Shown piece after piece: positions 57,351 through 64,000 of a stretch of DNA of 64,000 nucleotides. The notes beneath the pieces were generated by a model. It was not told where the DNA came from. It searched no databases and saw only the letters and a program-made list of their open reading frames with translations. Source of the DNA: Streptococcus parasanguinis (GTDB lineage: Bacteria > Bacillota > Bacilli > Lactobacillales > Streptococcaceae); assembly GCF_016648855.1 (NCBI RefSeq), contig NZ_JACLQU010000004.1:1-64000 (forward strand), in the 5' to 3' direction. Both the position numbers and the translations under genes were made by a program. Position 1 is the first letter of the stretch. Every line of letters starts with the position of its first letter.

Positions 57351-58517
57351 TTAAAAATTCTTAGTAAAGTCCCGGTGCTTAGCAACGGCCTCTTTCAATT
57401 CTTCCAAGTTATCGGATGAGAATTTTTCAAGCACTTCTGTAGCAAGGACCGTTGCGACCACTGCTTCCATCACGACACCTGCAGCCGGTAGAGCCGTTGG
57501 ATCACTACGCTCAACTGTTGCCTTATAAGGCTCATGGGTTTCGATATCCACACTCATCAAGGGTTTGTAAAGCGTTGGAATAGGCTTCATGACGCCACGA
57601 ACCAGAATCGGCTCACCGTTGGTTATGCCCCCTTCAAAACCACCAAGATTATTAGTACGACGGGTATAGCCAGCTTCTTCAGACCAGATGATTTCATCCA
57701 TGACTTGACTACCTTTTAGGCGACCTGCTTCAAAACCAAGACCGAACTCCACTCCCTTAAAGGCATTGATAGAGATCACTCCTTGAGCGATTTTGGCATC
57801 CAATTTCTTGTCCCATTGCACGTAGGATCCTAGTCCAACAGGCACACCGCCAACCAAGGTCTCCACAATTCCCCCGATGGTATCACCATCTTTTTTCACC
57901 TGGTCAATGTAAGCCTTAACGGCTTCTTCTTGTTCTGGGACAACAATCGAAACTTCCGACTTAGTTGCCTTTTCCTTGATTTCTGAAACGGTTAGATTCT
58001 CGGGAATTGCAATCTCGATTCCCCCAAAATTGACAATGTGGCTGGCCACTTCCACGCCAATCTCTTCTAAAATCCGTTTAGCAACTGCACCAACAGCTAC
58101 ACGCATGGTCGTCTCACGGGCAGAAGAACGTTCGAGCGAATTACGGAGATCGTCAAAACGGTATTTGATTCCTCCAACTAGGTCAGCATGGCCAGGACGT
58201 GGCTTGGTGATCTTGCGCAGATCTTTCTTTTTCTCTTCGACCGGTGCTACATTCATGATCTCCAGCCATTTTTGGTGATCCAGATTGGTCACGTTCAGAG
58301 TAATCGGACCTCCCATGGTCAAGCCATGACGGACCCCTGATGTGATCTCAACACGGTCACTCTCGATTTTCATCCGAGCCCCACGACCATATCCACCTTG
58401 TCGACGTTTGAGCTCTTTATTAATATCCTCTTCAGATAAAGGAAGTCCTGCCGGGACCCCCTCGATGATGGCTGTTAATCGAGGACCATGGGACTCTCCT
58501 GCTGTTAAATATCTCAT
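57351..58517 (-). CDS. aroC: chorismate synthase
   Basis: The 388-residue enzyme has all three signature regions: [20 protein letters not shown] (start), [20 protein letters not shown] (~130) and [12 protein letters not shown] (~295). It makes chorismate from EPSP with reduced flavin. It starts 6 bases after the aroB stop (coupled). Confidence 0.97.
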   Translation of the reverse strand: MRYLTAGESHGPRLTAIIEGVPAGLPLSEEDINKELKRRQGGYGRGARMKIESDRVEITSGVRHGLTMGGPITLNVTNLDHQKWLEIMNVAPVEEKKKDLRKITKPRPGHADLVGGIKYRFDDLRNSLERSSARETTMRVAVGAVAKRILEEIGVEVASHIVNFGGIEIAIPENLTVSEIKEKATKSEVSIVVPEQEEAVKAYIDQVKKDGDTIGGIVETLVGGVPVGLGSYVQWDKKLDAKIAQGVISINAFKGVEFGLGFEAGRLKGSQVMDEIIWSEEAGYTRRTNNLGGFEGGITNGEPILVRGVMKPIPTLYKPLMSVDIETHEPYKATVERSDPTALPAAGVVMEAVVATVLATEVLEKFSSDNLEELKEAVAKHRDFTKNF

Positions 58518-58523
58518 ACGACC

Positions 58524-59597
58524 TTATTCCTTTCTTTCTAAAAAGTCCTTCATTTCTTGAAGAGGGATTTGATGAATCGCAGCTTGCCCCAACTCTGGAA
58601 CAATCACTAATTTCAAGCTAGTCCCACGCGCTTTTTTGTCATGGGTCAAGGCTTGATAAAGGGCTTCTTTATCCCAGTTCTCATAGGCCACCGGAAGTCC
58701 AAATTTCCGACACATTTCTTCGATTTGTTGGCTGACTCCCTTTGGCATCAAGCCCTTTTCTTCTGCAACTCGTGACAGCTGCACCATGCCCATACTAACG
58801 GCTTCCCCATGCATGACCTGTCCATAACCCGCTGTCGCTTCAATGGCATGACCAATGGTATGCCCAAAATTGAGATACAGTCGAATACCATTGTCCAGCT
58901 CATCAGCCACCACATGGTTTCGCTTCACCAGACAAGAATGAGAAATAATGCTCTCTGCATGCTCTAAAATACTTTGGACAGAGCCATCCATAGCTTCCAA
59001 TTCTTGCCAAAGTTCCGTATCTTGGATGAGGCCGTACTTGATGACTTCCCCCATTCCTTCGATTAATTCACGGTGTCCCAAAGTACTCAACACTTCAGGA
59101 TCAATGAACACACCGTCCGGTTGGGCAAAGGTGCCCACCATGTTTTTGGCAAACGCTGTGTTGACTCCAGTCTTTCCACCGATAGAAGAGTCCACCTGGG
59201 CGGTCAAGCTAGTCGGAATCTGAACAAAGGAAATTCCCCGCATATAAGTCGAGGCCGCAAAGCCAGCCAAATCACCGACTACGCCACCCCCAAGAGCAAC
59301 GATCCCATCACTACGTGTCATGCCCTGGGTAGCCAAAAATTCGTAGACTTTCGAAACAGTCGTAAGATTCTTACTGGCTTCTCCTTGAAGAAACTCAAAG
59401 CGCACCACTTGAAAACCTGCTTTCTCAAGGCTCTTCTCTACCATAGCTGCATATAGCTTAGCCACGCGGTTATCTGAAATGATCGCGACTTTTTTATCGC
59501 CCCAAAGTGTGCGCAACCAGTCTCCAACCTGATTGAGACCACCTCTTTCAATTACAATCTCATAGGAATGTCCTGGAATAGGTACCGATACGTTCAT
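58524..59597 (-). CDS. aroB: 3-dehydroquinate synthase
   Basis: The 357-residue enzyme has the NAD-binding [19 protein letters not shown] (~100-118), [19 protein letters not shown] (~125) and the metal-binding histidines in [13 protein letters not shown]. It cyclises DAHP. AAGGAGATTCCT precedes the ATG. A terminator lies upstream of it, so transcription of aroB-aroC-tyrA is at least partly separate from aroD-aroE. Confidence 0.97.
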   Translation of the reverse strand: MNVSVPIPGHSYEIVIERGGLNQVGDWLRTLWGDKKVAIISDNRVAKLYAAMVEKSLEKAGFQVVRFEFLQGEASKNLTTVSKVYEFLATQGMTRSDGIVALGGGVVGDLAGFAASTYMRGISFVQIPTSLTAQVDSSIGGKTGVNTAFAKNMVGTFAQPDGVFIDPEVLSTLGHRELIEGMGEVIKYGLIQDTELWQELEAMDGSVQSILEHAESIISHSCLVKRNHVVADELDNGIRLYLNFGHTIGHAIEATAGYGQVMHGEAVSMGMVQLSRVAEEKGLMPKGVSQQIEEMCRKFGLPVAYENWDKEALYQALTHDKKARGTSLKLVIVPELGQAAIHQIPLQEMKDFLERKE

Positions 59598-59663
59598 AGG
59601 AATCTCCTTCGTGTTATTCTTTCATTCTATCTTATCATGAAATAGGGCACATGTCTCAAACAA

Positions 59664-59721
59664 AATGAAAAAGAGACTAGAGCAAGACTGTTTTTTAAAA
59701 ATCAGTTCTTTTTCTAATCTC
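59664..59721 (-). terminator. terminator between aroE and aroB
   Basis: On the minus strand GAGATTAGA pairs with TCTAGTCTC (one G-U), enclosing a second AAAAAGAACTGA hairpin, and is followed by TTTTTCATTTTG. It lies 40 bases after the aroE stop. Confidence 0.7.
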
Positions 59722-59759
59722 ATAAGGCTTATTCAATCGTGATAAGATAACAAACTCTC

Positions 59760-60632
59760 TTAATCACATACAAATTGTTGATATTCTGTTGTCAATGCTT
59801 CCCATACAGACTCTGTAGGAAATACTTTCCCAGTCATCAATTCAAAGGCTGCCTCAGCTTGATAAAAGAGCATTCCTAGCCCATTTACCCTCTGGTTTCC
59901 TTGATTCACTGCTAATTGCAGAAAGGGGGTCACTGCTGGATAGTAGGCCATCTCTACGATTAAGGCATGTGGGGGAAAGGTCAAGTGACTCGCTATCGGA
60001 AGGGACTCACTATCCATGCCTACACCAGTCGCATTTAAGATGAGATCGGCTTGATGAAAGGAGCTTTGAACGTCTTCATTTTTCTCAATCGCATACAATT
60101 CTATCAAAAAATCAAAGCCATCTTCAATCAACTGAACGATTGAACGATAATGAACCAATCTCTCCTCTCTCACAAAGACAAGGATACGTTTCACACCTAG
60201 ATGAATCGCCTGTGCAATAATCGCTAAAGCTGCACCACCTGCACCTAAGAGAACCATTGTTTTTCCCTTAATAGAGAAAGCAGGAGGTAAACTACGAAAG
60301 AAACCTATCCCATCTGTATTATAGCCTTTAAGCTTACCATCGCGGTGAACGATAGTATTGACAGAACCGATCTTTCGGGCCATCTCATCCACTTCATCTA
60401 AGTAAGGAAAGACCTTCTGCTTGTAGGGCATGGAGATATTGGCCCCAATCATATCCAACTTACGAATTTGGCTGATGGTGCTTTCTAAGTCTTCTTCAGC
60501 AATATCCCAAGCTAGATAAGCAGCATTGGTCGCTGTTAGTTCATAAGCAAGATTATGGATAAAGGGGGAGATACTATGGCGGATAGGATGGGCAATGACT
60601 GCTGCCATCCGAGTGTAGCCATCAATCTTCAT
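59760..60632 (-). CDS. aroE: shikimate dehydrogenase
   Basis: The 290-residue enzyme has [13 protein letters not shown] (shikimate binding, ~18), [11 protein letters not shown] with the catalytic Lys (~70), [20 protein letters not shown] (~87-106) and the NADP loop [11 protein letters not shown] (~129). It reduces 3-dehydroshikimate. Its ATG overlaps the aroD stop by 11 bases. Confidence 0.96.
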   Translation of the reverse strand: MKIDGYTRMAAVIAHPIRHSISPFIHNLAYELTATNAAYLAWDIAEEDLESTISQIRKLDMIGANISMPYKQKVFPYLDEVDEMARKIGSVNTIVHRDGKLKGYNTDGIGFFRSLPPAFSIKGKTMVLLGAGGAALAIIAQAIHLGVKRILVFVREERLVHYRSIVQLIEDGFDFLIELYAIEKNEDVQSSFHQADLILNATGVGMDSESLPIASHLTFPPHALIVEMAYYPAVTPFLQLAVNQGNQRVNGLGMLFYQAEAAFELMTGKVFPTESVWEALTTEYQQFVCD

Positions 60633-61299
60633 TTAATAATTCCCGAATTCTTCGCATATTTTCAAGAGGGATTTGACCAGGCGCACTTCCTTCTCCGACT
60701 CTAGCATAAGACCAGGAAGAGCCTGTCAAATCAGCTGTCAAGCGTGAAATCTTCCCGACCTTACCCATAGAAATCGTTACATATTCTTGCTCAGGATTGA
60801 GTGTCTTAAAACCACGCGTATAATTCATCAAATCAAGGACATCTTGTTCATTGTGGGCCATGACAGATACTTTGACTAATTTTGGAGAAAAGCTGGTCAA
60901 TTCCGATAAGATCTCCATCATATTTTCCGGAGTTTCTTGGAAGTTATGGTAGCTGAGAACAAGATTTGAAAATTCCAACATATCTTCAAAGACTTCACGG
61001 TGACTATAATACTCGAAATCGATATAATCCGGATGATAGATGGATTGAATATCTTTCAGGATCCCAACATATTCTTCATTAGTCAGCTCCATCTCTCCAC
61101 CTTCAGCTCGAGTCCGCAAGGTGAATAAAATCTCGCGTCCAGCAAATTTCTCAAAAACTGCAGGAGCGACGGTTAAGATCTCGCTTTTTTCTAAAAAGTC
61201 CGCACGCCACTCAATAACATCTGCATCCTCGTAACGCGAACTATCTAGTTGTTGCGCCTCTTCTAAGGAGCGAGGCATAATCGAAACAACTAATTTCAT
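60622..61299 (-). CDS. aroD: 3-dehydroquinate dehydratase, type I
   Basis: The 225-residue type I enzyme has EWRADFLEK (~31-39), VLSYHNF with the catalytic His (~118) and [13 protein letters not shown] with the Schiff-base Lys (~142). It removes water from 3-dehydroquinate. Its start overlaps the stop of the upstream methyltransferase gene by 4 bases. Confidence 0.96.
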   Translation of the reverse strand: MKLVVSIMPRSLEEAQQLDSSRYEDADVIEWRADFLEKSEILTVAPAVFEKFAGREILFTLRTRAEGGEMELTNEEYVGILKDIQSIYHPDYIDFEYYSHREVFEDMLEFSNLVLSYHNFQETPENMMEILSELTSFSPKLVKVSVMAHNEQDVLDLMNYTRGFKTLNPEQEYVTISMGKVGKISRLTADLTGSSWSYARVGEGSAPGQIPLENMRRIRELLNED

Positions 61300-62459
61300 A
61301 CATCCACCCTAATCGTAAATACTTTTAAGTAATTACTACTTTCTTCTTTCTTGTTCCATCGAAAATCTCCCGGAAGTCCGTATTCCGCTAGATAGCGATG
61401 CTTACGGCCTTGAAATCCCTTTTCGATTTGTTTTTTAAATTTTTCTTTGGTCACATTTGCCGCATTGGTACTGAGAATCAAGATCCCACCTGGATTTAAA
61501 ATCTCGAGGGCCTCGCTGACCAATCGATGGTAATCTTTAGCGACTGAAAAGGTCCGTTTTTTATTCCGCGCAAAGCTAGGCGGATCGAGTACGATCACAT
61601 CATAGCTTAGCTCATGGCGTTTGGCATATTTGTAATAATCAAAGACATCCATCACGACAAAACGATGAGCATCTAGCGCCAAGCCATTTGCCACAAAATG
61701 CGCTTCTGATAATTCTCTACTTCTCTTAGCCAGATCGACCGAAGTCGTCTCTACTGCTCCGCCCATGGCAGCTGCAACAGAAAAAGCAGCTGTATAAGAG
61801 AACATATTGAGCAAGGACTTACCAGCAGCGAGCCCCTCCACTAAACTTCCTCGGACTTCATGCTGGTCCAAAAAGATCCCCGTCATCAAGCCATCATTGA
61901 GAAAGACTTGGTAAGAGACCCCATTTTCAAGAATCAAAAATTCTTGCGGAGCTTCTTCTCCATAGACATGAGCCGATTCATAGTCCAAGCCTTTAAAGCG
62001 AATCTTTTCATAGCCACCTCGGACTTCTGAAAAAGCTTCTTGAAAGGCTGCTAGAATGGTTTCCTTAATCTGAAATACGAAGGGATTGTACCAAGAAAAA
62101 ACAACAAACTCACCATATAAGTCAACCGTAAAGCCACCAAAACCATCTCCATCTTGGTTAAAGAGACGAAAGGCCGTCGTCGTTTCATCCGCATAATAAG
62201 AACGACGGTATTGCTTGGCTTTGATGAAAAGCTTTTTAAAAAAGTCTTGATCAAAAGCGACCAACTCTTGTGAAACAAACCATCCAATCCCTTTATTTTG
62301 TTCAGATAAGTATCCGACTCCTAGGGATTTTCCATCTCCTGAAAGCAATTGAACCTCTTGATTCAAAGCAGGAAGTGACTCAAAATCTTGCTTTTCAAGA
62401 AGGGATTGTCCTTGTTTGATTTTTGTTGCGACTTGGCGACTGACTGTGAGTTTTTTCAT
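61296..62459 (-). CDS. 23S rRNA cytosine-5 methyltransferase (RlmI/RlmK type)
   Basis: This 387-residue protein has an N-terminal PUA-like part and a Rossmann methyltransferase domain: [19 protein letters not shown] (~220), [17 protein letters not shown] and the catalytic-loop [16 protein letters not shown] (~293). It fits the RlmI/YwbD group that methylates 23S rRNA cytosine. It leads the aroD-aroE operon by overlap, though its function is unrelated. Confidence 0.9.
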   Translation of the reverse strand: MKKLTVSRQVATKIKQGQSLLEKQDFESLPALNQEVQLLSGDGKSLGVGYLSEQNKGIGWFVSQELVAFDQDFFKKLFIKAKQYRRSYYADETTTAFRLFNQDGDGFGGFTVDLYGEFVVFSWYNPFVFQIKETILAAFQEAFSEVRGGYEKIRFKGLDYESAHVYGEEAPQEFLILENGVSYQVFLNDGLMTGIFLDQHEVRGSLVEGLAAGKSLLNMFSYTAAFSVAAAMGGAVETTSVDLAKRSRELSEAHFVANGLALDAHRFVVMDVFDYYKYAKRHELSYDVIVLDPPSFARNKKRTFSVAKDYHRLVSEALEILNPGGILILSTNAANVTKEKFKKQIEKGFQGRKHRYLAEYGLPGDFRWNKKEESSNYLKVFTIRVDV

Positions 62460-62689
62460 ATCCTCTATTATAGCAAAAGTCTGCAGTTTTCACAAAGAGA
62501 GGCTTTATTTACTGGAACTTTTTTTACCGTTTTATCCTAGCTTTCATCATTTAGCTTCAAATGATATAAAATGCCGGATCTTTCCTATTTCTTTCCTCTC
62601 CTTTACAGTCATTTTTTTCTTTCTCCATAAAATTGTGGTATACTTGTATATGAAAATTTTTAGGAAATAAGACAAGGAAGTAACATTTT
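62460..62689. other. divergent intergenic region before ltaS
   Basis: It contains a -10 TATACT (62639-62644) for ltaS without a good -35, and a T-rich stretch. No gene is seen. Confidence 0.5.
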
Positions 62690-64000
62690 GTGAAAAAAAT
62701 TACGAATTCGATACTCAATTTCATGAGTACCAGACTAGGATTTGTCTTGACCCTTCTGTTGCTCTACTGGTTCAAAACCATGTGGGCCTATTCAGTTGAT
62801 TTTAATTTAGACATTCAGGGACCGTATCAGATTTTTCTAGCAGTGATCAACCCATTGCCGATCAGTCTGCTCTTCATTGGTCTTGCACTTTATATCAAAC
62901 GAACCAAGCTCTTTTATAGTTTGGCCTTTGGGATCTACCTTCTCTTATTTATTTGGTTGATTTCCAACTCCATCTATTATCGAGAGTTTACAGACTTCGT
63001 AACGGTCAATACCATGTTGGCTTCCAGCAAGGTTTCTGCCGGTCTCGGAGCTGCTGCTTTAGAATTGTTCCGACCTTGGGATGTGATCTACATTCTAGAT
63101 TTCCCTATTCTAGCTTTCTTCTTCTTTAAGAAATGGATTCGAATGGACAATCGTCCCTTCAATAAACGAGCTAGTTTTGCGGTTACCTCTTTATCGGCTA
63201 TGCTCTTTTCGGCCAACCTTTTCCTTGCAGAAATTGACCGACCTGAGCTCTTGACTCGTGGGTTCTCAAACTACTATGTCGTTCGTGCCCTAGGCTTACC
63301 AGCCTTTCTGGGGTATAGCGCTAATCAGACCTATGCTGCCAACAAAGAACGTTCCAAAGCCTCCGAAGCAGATTTAAAACCGGTGGAAGAATATATCCAA
63401 CAGCATTATGCCAAGCCTAATCCTGAGTACTTTGGAATGGCCAAAGGCCGTAACGTCATCTACATTCACTTGGAAAGTTTCCAACAATTCTTGATCGATT
63501 ACAAGTTGAAAGTAGACGATAAAGAATATGAAGTGACACCTTTCTTAAACTCACTTTACCACTCGAAGGAAACCTTTGCCTTTTCAAACGTCTTTAACCA
63601 AGTCAAGGCAGGGAAAACGTCCGATGCTGAGACCATGATTGAAACAGGCCTCTTCGGACTCAACCAAGGTTCCTTTATGGTGAACTATGGTGGAACCAAT
63701 ACCCAACAGGCTGCACCATTTATTCTTTCAAAAAATGGTTACAACTCGAGCGCTGTTTTCCACGGGAATGCTGGAAGTTTCTGGAACCGAAATACCGCCT
63801 ATAAACAATGGGGCTACAATTACTTCTTTGATGCCAGCTACTTCACCAAACAAAACAGCAGCAATTCCTTCCAGTATGGTCTTAATGACAAATACATGCT
63901 CAAGGATTCCATCAAATACCTAGAAAGATTGCAACAGCCTTTCTATACTAAGTTCATTACGGTTTCCAACCACTATCCTTATACGACCAGCTTGTCGGGA
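62690..64000 (+). CDS. ltaS: lipoteichoic acid synthase, cut by the window end
   Basis: The frame starts with a GTG at 62690 (AAGGAAG nine bases upstream) and stays open for 437 codons to the window edge, so the C-terminus is missing. Five hydrophobic helices occupy residues ~15-185. The outside sulfatase-like domain has NVIYIHLESFQQF with the metal-binding Glu, and FNQVKAGKTSDAE with the catalytic Thr, then GGTNTQQAAPFILSKNGYNS and FHGNAGSFWNR. LtaS polymerises glycerol phosphate onto the lipid anchor outside the membrane. The GTG start is supported by the binding site; no nearer ATG fits before the first helix. Confidence 0.95.
   Translation, partial: MKKITNSILNFMSTRLGFVLTLLLLYWFKTMWAYSVDFNLDIQGPYQIFLAVINPLPISLLFIGLALYIKRTKLFYSLAFGIYLLLFIWLISNSIYYREFTDFVTVNTMLASSKVSAGLGAAALELFRPWDVIYILDFPILAFFFFKKWIRMDNRPFNKRASFAVTSLSAMLFSANLFLAEIDRPELLTRGFSNYYVVRALGLPAFLGYSANQTYAANKERSKASEADLKPVEEYIQQHYAKPNPEYFGMAKGRNVIYIHLESFQQFLIDYKLKVDDKEYEVTPFLNSLYHSKETFAFSNVFNQVKAGKTSDAETMIETGLFGLNQGSFMVNYGGTNTQQAAPFILSKNGYNSSAVFHGNAGSFWNRNTAYKQWGYNYFFDASYFTKQNSSNSFQYGLNDKYMLKDSIKYLERLQQPFYTKFITVSNHYPYTTSLSG

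Overview
The window looks like the chromosome of an oral streptococcus of the mitis/sanguinis type (S. sanguinis, S. parasanguinis, S. gordonii or a close relative). The protein sequences, the compact rplS, rpmE and aro/tyr/phe operons, the AGGAGG-type ribosome binding sites and the AT-rich intergenic DNA all fit. The species is inferred, not proven. No rRNA, CRISPR array, complete prophage or integrase gene is visible.

Left part (1-12.8 kb): tRNA-Arg(CCU) follows rplS; then a CLC antiporter/channel with chorismate mutase and flavodoxin, a DHH phosphoesterase, ribosomal protein L31, an acetoin/diacetyl reductase, glycerol kinase, an ankyrin protein, two tandem CPBP membrane proteases and a DUF4300-like lipoprotein. 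A 177-bp structured repeat lies downstream of glpK.

Possible defence island (12.9-18.2 kb): a tightly coupled, terminator-bounded operon of two unrecognised proteins and a CbxX/SpoVK-type AAA+ ATPase stands next to a membrane-anchored Ltp-repeat protein of the phage superinfection-exclusion kind. The two units are separated by a ~450-bp direct duplication that carries a small gene of unknown function, its terminator and the promoter of whatever follows. This is one of the two best candidates for an undescribed system.

Middle (18.2-33.4 kb): Nudix, RDD, a maltogenic-amylase type GH13 enzyme behind a cre-like site, a secreted nuclease, an XRE regulator/CPBP pair, a GNAT/HTH/membrane group, a RelBE-type toxin-antitoxin pair, a frameshifted MerR regulator with an ABC-2 exporter, an ADP-ribosylglycohydrolase, a hydrolase, a nucleotidyltransferase-like protein and another CPBP protein.

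Accretion array (33.4-50.3 kb): at least eight extra, mostly intact copies of the last 10-19 codons of rlmD (rumA), each in the orientation of the native gene, punctuate the DNA downstream of the intact rlmD. Between them sit cargo modules: a MEGA-like macrolide efflux unit (mef(E)/msr(D) with the leader peptide and attenuator, plus a broken Y-family polymerase operon), a zinc/cadmium module (ZIP, ArsR-type regulator, P-type ATPase), a TetR-controlled ABC transporter module, and a module with two acetyltransferases (one AAC(6')-like), a TfoX-domain protein and a peptidase E-like protein. This is best read as repeated site-specific integration at the rlmD 3' end followed by loss of integrases. 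It is the second outstanding feature.

Right part (50.3-64 kb): rlmD, an LCP cell-wall ligase and the aromatic amino acid operon aroD-aroE / aroB-aroC-tyrA-ylbF / aroA-aroK-pheA, then an rRNA methyltransferase and, divergently, the start of ltaS, which runs off the window. pheA carries an in-frame amber codon, the ZIP gene an in-frame opal codon, and the merR and umuC-like genes have single-base frameshifts.
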